This document shows positions 9,422 to 18,628 of a stretch of 64,000 nt of DNA, piece by piece. Position 1 is the stretch's first letter, and each line of letters begins with the position of its first letter. This DNA comes from Verrucomicrobiota bacterium (GTDB lineage: Bacteria > Verrucomicrobiota > Verrucomicrobiia > CAIQCK01), in the NCBI GenBank assembly GCA_016222825.1, contig JACRQF010000009.1, positions 1,178,001 through 1,242,000 of the forward strand, read 5' to 3'. The notes under the pieces are model-generated. The model was not told where the DNA came from. It worked only from the letters and a program-made list of their open reading frames with translations, and ran no database searches. The translations under genes and the position numbers were made by a program.

Positions 9422-10414
9422 ATGAGCCTTGACGCGCAACTCCTCGCCGCCTTCCGCGCCGCCGATGACGGCTACCTTACCGCGCCGGAACTGAGCCATC
9501 GGTTCGGCGTCGCGCGCGCCACGGTGAGTCGGCACATCGAGGAACTGCGCTCGCTCGGCTACGACATCCAGCACCAGCCGTCGCTCGGCTACCGGCTGGC
9601 CTCATCGCCCGACATTCTGCTCGCCGAGGACATCCAGCATCGCCTTGGCAAGACCGTCATCGGCCGCCAGGTGCTGGTGTATGAACAAACCGCCTCCACC
9701 AACGACCTCGTCGAGAAACTCGCGCTCGACGGCGCGGCCGAGGGCGTCGTCGTGTTCGCCGAATCGCAAACGCGCGGCCGGGGCCGCATGGGCCGGTCGT
9801 GGGCCAGTCCTCGCGGCAAAGGCCTCTGGTTCTCGACGCTGCTGCGACCGAAGCTGCCGATGCGTTCCGTCGCGCGGCTCACCATCGCCGCGTCAGTCGC
9901 CATCGCACGCGCCATCGGCCGGGAAACGGGGCTTGCGGCGCAGATCAAGTGGCCCAACGACGTTTTCATCGCCGGGCACAAGTGTGCCGGCATTCTGGCT
10001 GAACTGCGGACGGAACTGGACGCGATCAAGTTCGTCATCCTCGGCATCGGCCTAGACGTGAATTGCGACGCCAGCGACTTCCCGCCGGAGGTTCGCGGCA
10101 CCGCCACGTCACTGAAGATCGAGCTTGCCGGCCAGGTGAGGGAGCCAATCTTGCGCGGCGACCTCGCCGTGACGCTGCTGCGGGAACTGGACCGCGCCTA
10201 CGGCCTCGCCGGCGATGACGGCGGCTTCGACGAAATCCGCCGCGAGTGGGGGCGGCTCAGTTCGACGCTCGGCAAACGCGTCGCGCTGCAAATCGGTCCG
10301 CACCGGCTCGAAGGCTTTGCCCAGGCGCTTGACGAAGACGGCTCGTTGCTGGTTCGCTGTGACGACGGTCGCATCGAACACGTGGTCAGCGGCGATGTGA
10401 TGATGGAGAAATAG
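9422..10414 (+). CDS. birA: Biotin operon repressor / biotin-protein ligase
   Basis: A 330-residue bifunctional BirA. A winged helix-turn-helix occupies about residues 10-60 (LTAPELSHRFGVARATVSRH), followed by the ligase domain. The biotinyl-AMP loop GRGRMGRSWASPRGKG begins near residue 118, and KWPNDVFIAGHKCAG near 176. A small C-terminal SH3-like domain is present. It attaches biotin to the carboxyl-carrier protein of acetyl-CoA carboxylase and may also repress biotin genes because the HTH is present. ATG at 9422 was chosen: it directly precedes the HTH, and upstream codons translate the palindromic repeat. The TAG stop abuts the coaX start without a gap. Confidence 0.96.
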   Translation: MSLDAQLLAAFRAADDGYLTAPELSHRFGVARATVSRHIEELRSLGYDIQHQPSLGYRLASSPDILLAEDIQHRLGKTVIGRQVLVYEQTASTNDLVEKLALDGAAEGVVVFAESQTRGRGRMGRSWASPRGKGLWFSTLLRPKLPMRSVARLTIAASVAIARAIGRETGLAAQIKWPNDVFIAGHKCAGILAELRTELDAIKFVILGIGLDVNCDASDFPPEVRGTATSLKIELAGQVREPILRGDLAVTLLRELDRAYGLAGDDGGFDEIRREWGRLSSTLGKRVALQIGPHRLEGFAQALDEDGSLLVRCDDGRIEHVVSGDVMMEK

Positions 10415-11143
10415 ATGATTCTGCTGGTTGATATTGGCAACACGAACACGCACCTCGGTCTGGCGAACGAGAAGCGCGTCGTGCGCTGCTGGGAGTTTTC
10501 GACACGCGACGCCGCGCGACGGCCACGATTCGTCCGCGCGAAGGTCGAGGGCGCAATCATCGGCTCGGTGGTGCCGGCGGCGGTTGGGCCGATGCGGCGC
10601 GCGATCCGGCGCGCCTATGGCGTGGAGCCGTTGCTGCTCTCGCACAAGCTCGACCTCGGCATCGGCGTGCGGTTTCCGCGACCGGAGCAGATCGGCGCGG
10701 ACCGGCTGGCCAACGCGGTGAGCCTCGCGCACCGCCACGGCGCGCCGGCCATCGGCGTCGCGTTCGGCACGGCGCTCGTGTTCGACATCATCAGCCGCCG
10801 CGCGGAATACGTCGGCGGCGTGATCGCTCCGGGGCTGGCCGCGATGACGGATTACCTGTATCAAAAGACGGCATTACTGCCGAAACTCAGCCTGCGCGAG
10901 CCGCGCCGCGCCATCGGCAAGAGCACGATTGAGGCGATGGAAACCGGCGCGATCATCGGCTATCGCGGCCTGGTGCGCGAGATCCTGACGGCGGTTCGGC
11001 GCGAGATGCCCGGCAAGCCGCCCGTCGTCGTGGGCACCGGCGCATACGCGAAGTTGATCGCAGCCAAGCTGCCGGAAATCGGCTGCGTGGATGAGAACTT
11101 GACGCTGGAAGGTTTAAGAATTGTTTACTTGAGGAACCACTGA
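10415..11143 (+). CDS. coaX: Type III pantothenate kinase
   Basis: A 242-residue ASKHA-fold kinase for the first step of CoA synthesis. The motifs are DIGNTNTHLGL at the N terminus (phosphate loop), GADRLANAVSLAHRHG in the middle and the YVGGVIAPGLAAM block. The normally GTATT-like segment reads GTALVFDII, a mild variation. It follows birA with zero spacing. BirA and CoaX are neighbours or even fused in other bacteria. The stop overlaps the next start as TGATG, which implies coupling to trpA. Confidence 0.95.
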   Translation: MILLVDIGNTNTHLGLANEKRVVRCWEFSTRDAARRPRFVRAKVEGAIIGSVVPAAVGPMRRAIRRAYGVEPLLLSHKLDLGIGVRFPRPEQIGADRLANAVSLAHRHGAPAIGVAFGTALVFDIISRRAEYVGGVIAPGLAAMTDYLYQKTALLPKLSLREPRRAIGKSTIEAMETGAIIGYRGLVREILTAVRREMPGKPPVVVGTGAYAKLIAAKLPEIGCVDENLTLEGLRIVYLRNH

Positions 11144-11949
11144 TGGCGACCAATCGCATTGACCGACGATTTGAGGAACTGCGCACGCGCAGCCAGAAGG
11201 GCTTCGTCGCCTACATCACCGCGGGCGACCCGGACCTTGGCGCGACGCGGCGGCTGGCGCTGGCGTTCGAGCGCGCGGGCGTGGATGTGCTGGAACTCGG
11301 CGTGCCGTTCAGCGACCCGCTCGCCGACGGCGTCGTCAACCAGCTTGCCGCCGAGCGCGCGCTCAAGAGCGGCACGACGTTGCTGAAGATTCTGGATATG
11401 GTTCGCGCGCTGCGGGCTGATGGCTGCCGGATGCCCATCGTGCTGTTCACTTATTTCAATCCCGTCCACCGCTACGGCGTGGAGAAATTCGTGCCCGACG
11501 CCGTGGCGGCCGGCGTGGACGGCCTGCTGGCGCTTGACCTGCCGGCGGACGAGACGGCGCCGTGGCGAAAGCTGTTGGAGGCTTCGTCGCTGCACCAGAT
11601 TCATCTCATCGCACCGACGACGACCGAGGCGCGCATCGCGGCCATCGCGAAGCAGGCTGGCGGTTTCATCTACTACGTCAGCCGCGAAGGCGTCACCGGT
11701 ATGCAGCAGCAGCTCGCGACCAACATCGCCGGCATGACCGCGCGGATTCACAAGCACACGCGTGTGCCGGTGGCGGTTGGTTTCGGTGTTTCGACGCCGG
11801 AGCAGGCGCGCGCGGTGGCCCAACACGCCGAGGCGGTGATTGTCGGCAGCGCCATCGTGGACCGCATCGCCAAGCTCGGCTCCACGCCGGACATGGTGGA
11901 ACAGGCCGCTGCTTTCGTGAAATCGTTGGTGGACGCCTTGAAGCAATGA
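11143..11949 (+). CDS. trpA: Tryptophan synthase alpha chain
   Basis: A 268-residue TIM barrel that cleaves indole-3-glycerol phosphate to indole and glyceraldehyde 3-phosphate. Seen directly are AYITAGDPDL, then ELGVPFSDPLADG with the two catalytic acids (Glu and Asp), and the phosphate-binding GGFIYYVSREGVTG and VGFGVSTPEQA segments. No trpB or other trp gene is in the window; trpA is embedded in a mixed housekeeping operon. The next gene begins in its stop codon (ATGA). Confidence 0.96.
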   Translation: MATNRIDRRFEELRTRSQKGFVAYITAGDPDLGATRRLALAFERAGVDVLELGVPFSDPLADGVVNQLAAERALKSGTTLLKILDMVRALRADGCRMPIVLFTYFNPVHRYGVEKFVPDAVAAGVDGLLALDLPADETAPWRKLLEASSLHQIHLIAPTTTEARIAAIAKQAGGFIYYVSREGVTGMQQQLATNIAGMTARIHKHTRVPVAVGFGVSTPEQARAVAQHAEAVIVGSAIVDRIAKLGSTPDMVEQAAAFVKSLVDALKQ

Positions 11950-12356
11950 AGCTGTTGGGCATTGATTACGGCCAGCGCCGCATCGGCGTTGCCGCGAGCG
12001 ACGAGACGGGCATGCTGGCGTTGCCGCTGGAGCAGGTGGACGCCGAACCGCTGGCGCGCGCCTGCGAGCGGATCGCGACGTTGGCGCGCGAGCGGGGCGT
12101 CGAGCGCATCGTCGTCGGAATGCCGCGCAACATGGACGGTTCCTACGGTCCGGCGGCGGAGGGCGTCCGCGCTTTCATTGCGGTATTGAAGAAATCTGTT
12201 TCAGCCGAAGTTGTTACGTGGGACGAGCGGCTCTCGACGGCACAAGCCGAGCGGGCGATGCTGGAAGCCGACTACAGCCGCAAACGCCGCCGCGCCCAGC
12301 GTGATGCGCTCGCCGCGCAACTGATTCTGCAGAACTATCTCGACGCGCAATGCTGA
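11946..12356 (+). CDS. ruvX: Putative pre-16S rRNA nuclease / Holliday-junction resolvase-like protein
   Basis: A 136-residue RNase H-fold protein of the YqgF family. GIDYGQRRIGVA at the N terminus carries the first metal-binding Asp, VGMPRNMDGSYGPAA is the middle block, and DERLSTAQAERAM at about 92 holds the second acidic site. Family members mature the 5' end of 16S rRNA in Escherichia coli. ATG at 11946 is inside the trpA stop (ATGA). The last codons overlap the truA start by 7 bp. Confidence 0.94.
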   Translation: MKLLGIDYGQRRIGVAASDETGMLALPLEQVDAEPLARACERIATLARERGVERIVVGMPRNMDGSYGPAAEGVRAFIAVLKKSVSAEVVTWDERLSTAQAERAMLEADYSRKRRRAQRDALAAQLILQNYLDAQC

Positions 12357-13096
12357 CCTACAAACTCACACTCGCCTACGACGGCACCGACTACGCCGGC
12401 TGGCAGTTGCAACCGAACGGCACGGCGGTGCAGGAGATCGTCGAGCGCGCCATCGAGCGGGTTTTTCGCGAGAAGGTCCGCGTTCATGGCAGCGGTCGGA
12501 CCGACGCGGGTGTTCATGCACTGGCGCAGGTGGCGCATTTCCAGGTTCCAAAGGCGAAAGCGAAGATCCCGGTGGCGAACCTCCGCCGCGCGTTTAACGG
12601 CGCGCTGCCGCCGGACGTGCGTGTGCTGAAGGTGGAGCGGGCAGCGGACGGGTTTCACGCGCGGTTCTCGGCACACGAGAAGACGTATCGTTACCAGATC
12701 TTCTGCGGCGAAGTGATGGATCCGTTTCTGCGGCGGTGGTCGGCGCATTGGCCGCGTTCGCTGGACGTGGCGGCAATGCGGCGCGCGGCGCGCGTCCTGG
12801 CGGGCCGGCACGATTTCGCGGCGTTCTCGGCGAACCCGCAACGCGAGCAGGAGAGCACGGTGCGGACGCTGAAGCGGCTGAGCGTGGCACGGCACGGCAA
12901 ACTGGTGACGATCACGGCGACGGCGGACGGTTTTCTTTACAAGATGGTGCGGAGTCTGGCGGGCGCGTTGCTGAAGGTTGGCGCGGGCAAGCTGACGGCC
13001 GCCGACATCGGGCGCTTCCTGGCGTCGAAGCAGCGGACGGCGCTGGTGGAGACGGCTCCGCCGCAGGGGTTGTTCTTGGTGAAGGTGAAATACTAG
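12350..13096 (+). CDS. truA: tRNA pseudouridine(38-40) synthase
   Basis: A 248-residue TruA. The N terminus has the family block YDGTDYAGWQLQPNGTAVQ, and HGSGRTDAGVHALAQ contains the catalytic Asp at residue 52. Later motifs are FHARFSAHEKTYRYQI, AGRHDFAAFSA and GFLYKMVRSLAGALLKVG. It modifies uridines in the tRNA anticodon arm. It overlaps ruvX by 7 bp and leaves only 4 bp before trmL, so the two RNA-modification genes are probably co-expressed. Confidence 0.96.
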   Translation: MLTYKLTLAYDGTDYAGWQLQPNGTAVQEIVERAIERVFREKVRVHGSGRTDAGVHALAQVAHFQVPKAKAKIPVANLRRAFNGALPPDVRVLKVERAADGFHARFSAHEKTYRYQIFCGEVMDPFLRRWSAHWPRSLDVAAMRRAARVLAGRHDFAAFSANPQREQESTVRTLKRLSVARHGKLVTITATADGFLYKMVRSLAGALLKVGAGKLTAADIGRFLASKQRTALVETAPPQGLFLVKVKY

Positions 13097-13100
13097 CGCG

Positions 13101-13562
13101 ATGAACGTCGTCCTGATTGAACCCGAAATTCCGCCGAACACGGGCAACATCGCGCGGCTGTGCATGGCGTCAAACACGACGCTGCATTTGGTGGAACCGT
13201 TCGGATTCCGCATTGACGACGCGACGCTGAAACGGGCGGGGATGGACTACTGGCACGAGGTGGACGTGCGCATCCACAAGAGTTTTGATGCGCTGCGGTC
13301 GGCTGCGCCAGCGGACACGGCGTTCTACTTCCTGACGACGCAGGCGACGCGCAGCTATCTGGAGCCGGGCTACCATGAGACCGATTATCTGGTGTTTGGC
13401 CGCGAGAGCATCGGGCTGCCACCAGCGTTGCTGGCGGCGGACGCGCCAACGTGCGTCCGCATCCCCATGTGGAACGAGCGGGCGCGCAGCCTGAATCTGG
13501 CCACGTCGGTGGCCATCGTGCTCTACGAGGCATTGCGGCAAACGCGCGCGGGCAAAGCTTGA
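13101..13562 (+). CDS. trmL: tRNA (cytidine/uridine-34 2'-O)-methyltransferase
   Basis: A 153-residue single-domain SPOUT methyltransferase. The N-terminal EPEIPPNTGNIARLC block and PFGFRIDDATLKRAGMDYW are typical of TrmL. The knotted C-terminal SAM site is GRESIGLPPALLA, IPMWNERARSLNLATSVAI. It methylates the wobble ribose in certain leucine tRNAs. It ends the tight operon; the next gene has its own promoter candidate that overlaps the end of trmL. Confidence 0.94.
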   Translation: MNVVLIEPEIPPNTGNIARLCMASNTTLHLVEPFGFRIDDATLKRAGMDYWHEVDVRIHKSFDALRSAAPADTAFYFLTTQATRSYLEPGYHETDYLVFGRESIGLPPALLAADAPTCVRIPMWNERARSLNLATSVAIVLYEALRQTRAGKA

Positions 13563-13586
13563 CCGGGCAGGCTCGAACGATAGAAT
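13559..13586 (+). promoter_or_regulatory. Candidate sigma70-type promoter for squalene-hopene cyclase
   Basis: TTGACC at 13559-13564 and TAGAAT at 13581-13586 are separated by 16 bp. Each matches the consensus at five of six positions. Transcription would begin about 26 nt before the ATG at 13619. The same arrangement, TTGACG-N16-TAGAAT, occurs before the radical-SAM gene at 49425. Prediction from sequence only. Confidence 0.45.
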
Positions 13587-13618
13587 ATGGCCTCCCTTTT
13601 TCCGTCTAAGGCCGCACT

Positions 13619-15526
13619 ATGCAAACTACATCACAACTGGACGCGACGATTGACCGGACGATTGCCTGGCTGCGCGGGCAACAGCGGCCGGATGGCCATT
13701 GGTGTGCCGAACTGGAGGGTGACACGATTCTGGAGTCGGAATACCTGATGTATCTGCACTGGATCGGCAAGCTCTCGCCAGAGACGTTGCGCAAGTGTGT
13801 GAACTACATCATTACCAAGCAGTCGGCGGACGGCGGCTGGTGCATCTACCACGGTGGGCCGACGGAGTTGAGCGCATCGGTGAAGGCCTACATGGTCTGC
13901 AAATGGGCGGGGCACTCGGCGGACGAGCCGTTCATGCGCCGGGCGCGCGAGGCGATTCTCGCCAAGGGTGGCGCGTCGCGGGTGAACAGCTACACGCGCA
14001 TCTTTCTGTGGCTAATCGGACTTTACGACTTCGAGCACGTCGCGGCAATGCCAGCGGAGCTGAACGCGATGCCGAAATGGTTTTACTTCAACATTTACGA
14101 CATGAGCGCGTGGTCGCGGACGATGATCGTGCCGCTGACGGTGCTTTACCACTACAAGCCGGTGAAGCCGTGGCGCGATCCGCATTGCATTGACGAGCTG
14201 TTCATCGGCGGGCCGGAGAAGGCGGACTATTCGTTCCCGCGCGACCCGAGTCTCGTTTCCTGGAGGAACTTTTTTCTCGCGCTGAACTGGTGGCTGCGGT
14301 TTTGGGAAGGCATCCCGTTCAAGCCGTTGCGCAACTACTCGCTGAAGCTGGCGGAGGAATGGCTGAAGCCGCGCATCGCGGACGGCGGCAGCCTCGGCGC
14401 GATTTTCCCGGCGATGGTGAACGCGGTGCTGGCGCTGCGGGCGCTCGGCTACAAGGAAGACGACCCGCTGGTGAAACACGCCGAGGAGAAGATGGAGGAA
14501 CTGCGGATCGAAGAGAACGACACGCTGCGGTTGCAGCCGTGCTTCTCGCCGATCTGGGACACGGCGTGGGTGATCGGCAACCTTCGCGCCGCCGGCGTGC
14601 CGGCGAACGACCCGGCGCTGGTAAAGGCAACGCAGTGGTTGCTGGACCGCGAGTTGAAATGCGAAGGCGACTGGAAGGTGAAGTGGCCCAACGCCAAGCC
14701 CGCCGGCTGGCCGTTCGAGTATGCCAACAAGTTTTATCCCGACTTCGACGACACCGCCATCGTGGCGCGCGTCATCCGGGACATCGAGGTGAAGGACACC
14801 CGCGAGCGCGACGCGGCGATCCAGCGCGCCATGAACTTCCAACTGGCGATGCAGAACCGCGACGGCGGCTGGGCCAGCTTTGACAAGGACAACACGCACG
14901 AGGTCTTCACGAAGATTCCGTTCGCCGACCACAACGCCATGCTCGACCCGACTTCGCTCGACGTGACGGGCAGGATGCTGGAGACGTTCGGCGCGCTCGG
15001 CTGGGACAAGTCACGCGAGCCGATTCAACGCGCGCTTCATCTCGTGAAATTGCATCAGGAGAACGACGGCTGCTGGTATGGCCGTTGGGGCGTCAACTAC
15101 ATCTACGGCACCTGGCAGGTGTTGATCGGTCTTGCGGCTGTCGGCGAGGACATGCAGTCGCCTTGCGTCCGACGCGCGGTGAAATGGCTGCTCGACCACC
15201 AGCAGGCCGACGGCGGCTGGGGCGAGAGTTGCAGAACCTACGACGACCCCTCGCTGCGCGGCACGGGCAAGACGACCGCGTCGCAGACGGCGTGGGCCAT
15301 TCACGCGCTGGTCGTGGCGGGCGAAGCGGGCCATCCCGCCGTGCAACGCGGCGTGGAGTGGCTGCTGACGCGGCAGAACCCGGATGGCACATGGACCGAA
15401 AACGAGTTCACCGGCACCGGTTTCCCGAAGGTGTTCTACCTCAAATACCACTGGTATCGAATTTACTTCCCATTGCTGGCGCTGGCCGCTTATCGTTCGC
15501 GGCACCGGCAGGCGGGCGGCAAGTGA
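13619..15526 (+). CDS. shc: Squalene-hopene cyclase
   Basis: A 635-residue class II triterpene cyclase that makes hopene from squalene at the membrane. The catalytic DXDD acid motif reads DFDDTA at residues 375-380 (D375, D377, D378). Several QW repeats are visible, including QQRPDGHWCAELEGD, QSADGGWCIYHGG, QNRDGGWASFDKDN, HQENDGCWYGRWGVNYIYGTW, QQADGGWGESCRTYDD and QNPDGTWTEN. The length matches the family. Hopanoids stabilise bacterial membranes. No squalene-synthesis genes (hpnCDE) are in the window. A B12-dependent radical-SAM protein of the DUF4070 group lies 3 kb downstream and might act on hopanoids. Confidence 0.96.
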   Translation: MQTTSQLDATIDRTIAWLRGQQRPDGHWCAELEGDTILESEYLMYLHWIGKLSPETLRKCVNYIITKQSADGGWCIYHGGPTELSASVKAYMVCKWAGHSADEPFMRRAREAILAKGGASRVNSYTRIFLWLIGLYDFEHVAAMPAELNAMPKWFYFNIYDMSAWSRTMIVPLTVLYHYKPVKPWRDPHCIDELFIGGPEKADYSFPRDPSLVSWRNFFLALNWWLRFWEGIPFKPLRNYSLKLAEEWLKPRIADGGSLGAIFPAMVNAVLALRALGYKEDDPLVKHAEEKMEELRIEENDTLRLQPCFSPIWDTAWVIGNLRAAGVPANDPALVKATQWLLDRELKCEGDWKVKWPNAKPAGWPFEYANKFYPDFDDTAIVARVIRDIEVKDTRERDAAIQRAMNFQLAMQNRDGGWASFDKDNTHEVFTKIPFADHNAMLDPTSLDVTGRMLETFGALGWDKSREPIQRALHLVKLHQENDGCWYGRWGVNYIYGTWQVLIGLAAVGEDMQSPCVRRAVKWLLDHQQADGGWGESCRTYDDPSLRGTGKTTASQTAWAIHALVVAGEAGHPAVQRGVEWLLTRQNPDGTWTENEFTGTGFPKVFYLKYHWYRIYFPLLALAAYRSRHRQAGGK

Positions 15527-15582
15527 CGTGTGGTCACCCCGTCAACGTCGGCCAGAACCAAAGACGTGACGTGAACTTCTCG

Positions 15583-15816
15583 ATGATGTATCGGTGTGTC
15601 GCCCTGGCGGCTGCGCTTTTCACAGCGCTGCTCCAGTCCAGTTGCACGCTTGCCCCGACGGCGCTCGGCATCATGAAGCTGCTGCTCATCAAGAACGATG
15701 CCCCGATTGGCCCGCCCGTCTGGCAGTTGGAGCCGGAGATTCCGCAGCCGCCCGCGCCCACGCTGCCCGACCTGAGCGCCGCCGATCCGCACAAGACGGT
15801 CGCCGACGCCCGCTAA
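15583..15816 (+). CDS. Small predicted lipoprotein, hypothetical
   Basis: A 77-residue protein whose first 21 residues form a lipoprotein signal ending LLQSSC, with Cys at the expected position. The mature part is short and proline-rich (EPEIPQPPAPTLPDLS), with no recognisable domain. ATG at 15583 gives the signal peptide; the next codon but one is another ATG. Its stop overlaps the stop of the converging PDZ gene by 3 bp. It follows shc by 56 bp and may share its transcript. Confidence 0.65.
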   Translation: MMYRCVALAAALFTALLQSSCTLAPTALGIMKLLLIKNDAPIGPPVWQLEPEIPQPPAPTLPDLSAADPHKTVADAR

Positions 15817-16553
15817 GGCTGCGGATTCGGCGGCGGAGTGGCTGGCTCATTCTGCGCCGGCCGGAGGCGGATGGTGATTCCCTGCGGGTTCTGCTGCAAG
15901 CCCTGGAACATCTGCTGCATCTGATTGCGAAACGCCTCGTCGTCTCTCGCCTTTTGCCCGAACGCCGCCAGCGTCGGCGCGCCAATCGTCTGTTGCTTGC
16001 CGCTGGCGTCGGTGAAGGTAAACTGGATGGAGACATTCTCCGGCCGCATGTTGCTGCCAAAAATGCCGCCGCGGCCGCCCGGCCCACCACCCCCGCCCGG
16101 CTCGCCTTCGGGTTTCTCCAGCACGATGACGTAAAGCTGTTTCGCCGCGCCCTTGCGGATCAACTCCAGCCGCGCCTGCGTGCCGAAGTTGCGTTTGTTC
16201 AGGATCTGTTGCAGATCCTGCTGCGAACTGATCGGCTGACCGTCGGCGCGCACGATGATGTCGAACCGCTCCAGACCGGCCGCCATCGCGGGGCTTTCCT
16301 TCGCGACCATCACAACGGCCGCTCCCTGTCCCTCCGGCAGGTTAGGCAACTGCGCGCGCACCATCTCCGGCACCGGCATCGTCACGGCGCCGATCCACTT
16401 CTCGTGCCCGTTTTGCTTCGGCGAAGCGGACCGTATCTTGGATTGGACGACGGTTTTGGGGGCGGCTGGCTTCGGCGGCTTGCTATCTTCCTCCGCCGCA
16501 CGCAGCGGCAACGCCAGCGCCACGATCAAGGGAAGCAAATAGAACGGCTTCAT
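15813..16553 (-). CDS. Secreted PDZ-domain protein
   Basis: A 246-residue protein with a signal peptide (MKPFYLLPLIVALALPLRAAEE). A single PDZ domain occupies about residues 85-170: GAAVVMVAKESPAMAAGLERFDIIV, then DGQPISSQQDLQQIL. A Gly-rich stretch (PGGGGGPGGRGG) and a Pro-rich C terminus follow. No protease domain is attached, unlike DegP/HtrA. It probably recognises C-terminal peptides or scaffolds an envelope complex; the partner is unknown. The ATG at 16553 is preferred over 16562 because it begins the signal sequence. Confidence 0.8.
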   Translation of the reverse strand: MKPFYLLPLIVALALPLRAAEEDSKPPKPAAPKTVVQSKIRSASPKQNGHEKWIGAVTMPVPEMVRAQLPNLPEGQGAAVVMVAKESPAMAAGLERFDIIVRADGQPISSQQDLQQILNKRNFGTQARLELIRKGAAKQLYVIVLEKPEGEPGGGGGPGGRGGIFGSNMRPENVSIQFTFTDASGKQQTIGAPTLAAFGQKARDDEAFRNQMQQMFQGLQQNPQGITIRLRPAQNEPATPPPNPQP

Positions 16554-16696
16554 AGCGCCCATAGTGTGGCAGGAGAACCGCCGCGGCGCAACCTCGAAGC
16601 CGCGTTTCGGCGCAGCCGGGACTTCGGAAACACTTCCCGCTCGCGACTCTGCGATCTTCTGCTATATTCACCGCAATTTCTCAGGAGAACCAAATA

Positions 16697-17932
<1,236 letters not shown>

Positions 17933-18017
17933 AAATAGAATCACGGCGAAATACTTTTCGACAAGGGCGGGGAACGCACGTAGAGTCCGCGGCTCCTTTT
18001 ACAGAGCGGACCATACT

Positions 18018-18503
18018 ATGAACAAACAAGTCATTTCGTTTCACTACACGCTGACGGACCCGGCCGGCAAGACGCTGGACAGCTCGGCTGGCGGCGAGCC
18101 GTTGTCGTTCGTCGAGGGCACGGGCCACATCATCCCCGGCCTGGAAACGCACCTGAGCGCGATGGCGGTCGGCGAGAAGAAGCGGGTGACGGTGGCGGCG
18201 AAGGAAGCTTACGGCGAGCGCGACGCCGCCCGCGTGATGGAAGTGCCGCGCGACAAGTTCCCAGCGCAGGAGATCAAGGTCGGCGACCAGTTTCGCGCCG
18301 GCGCGGAGCATGCGATGGTCGTGACGGTGACAAAGGTCAGCCCGTCGCACGTGACGATAGACGCGAACCATCCGCTGGCGGGCGTGGACTTGACGTTTGA
18401 CGTGGAACTGATGGCCAAGCGCGATGCGAAGCCGGAAGAACTGGAATGCTGCCACGGCGCGGACCACGATGAGCACGGCGGCGGTTGCTGCGGCGGGCAC
18501 TGA
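18018..18503 (+). CDS. slyD: FKBP-type peptidyl-prolyl isomerase SlyD, metal-binding tail
   Basis: A 161-residue SlyD-type protein. The FKBP half has YTLTDPAGKTLDSS, EGTGHIIPGLETHLSAMAVGEKK, followed by the insert-in-flap chaperone region (about 70-125, including VEVPRDKFP-like VMEVPRDKFPAQEI). The tail at about 145-161 is rich in Cys and His (CCHGADHDEHGGGCCGGH), as in nickel-storing SlyD. In E. coli SlyD helps deliver nickel to [NiFe] hydrogenase with HypB. A Hox hydrogenase is encoded 34 kb away in this window, so that role is plausible. A weak promoter, TCGACA-N17-TAGAGT, lies at 17958-17986. Confidence 0.93.
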   Translation: MNKQVISFHYTLTDPAGKTLDSSAGGEPLSFVEGTGHIIPGLETHLSAMAVGEKKRVTVAAKEAYGERDAARVMEVPRDKFPAQEIKVGDQFRAGAEHAMVVTVTKVSPSHVTIDANHPLAGVDLTFDVELMAKRDAKPEELECCHGADHDEHGGGCCGGH

Positions 18504-18508
18504 CGGCG

Positions 18509-18522
18509 TAACGGATCCGTTA
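18509..18522. repeat. 14-bp perfect palindrome
   Basis: TAACGGATCCGTTA is its own reverse complement. It lies just after the slyD stop and 2 bp before a larger palindromic element. It could be part of that element's insertion site or of a termination structure. No T tract follows. Confidence 0.5.
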
Positions 18523-18524
18523 AC

Positions 18525-18586
18525 GGTGCGGCGAGACTCCGTCGAGCCTCTGCCTGGCCGATCAAGGCTCGACGGCTCGCCCCACC
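18525..18586. repeat. Dispersed palindromic element, copy 1
   Basis: The left arm (18525-18549) reads GGTGCGGCGAGACTCC then GTCGAGCCT. The right arm (18565-18586) is its inverted copy with a 3-nt deletion and one change. It lies between convergent slyD and the radical-SAM gene. A second, longer and more symmetric copy is at 59503-59588. The shared words are GGTGxGGCGAGACTCC and GTCGAGCCT. This looks like a REP/MITE-like dispersed hairpin. Confidence 0.85.
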
Positions 18587-18628
18587 TTCGCACAAGACTG
18601 ATCCACCACCTGACGACGCCAGCCGACG

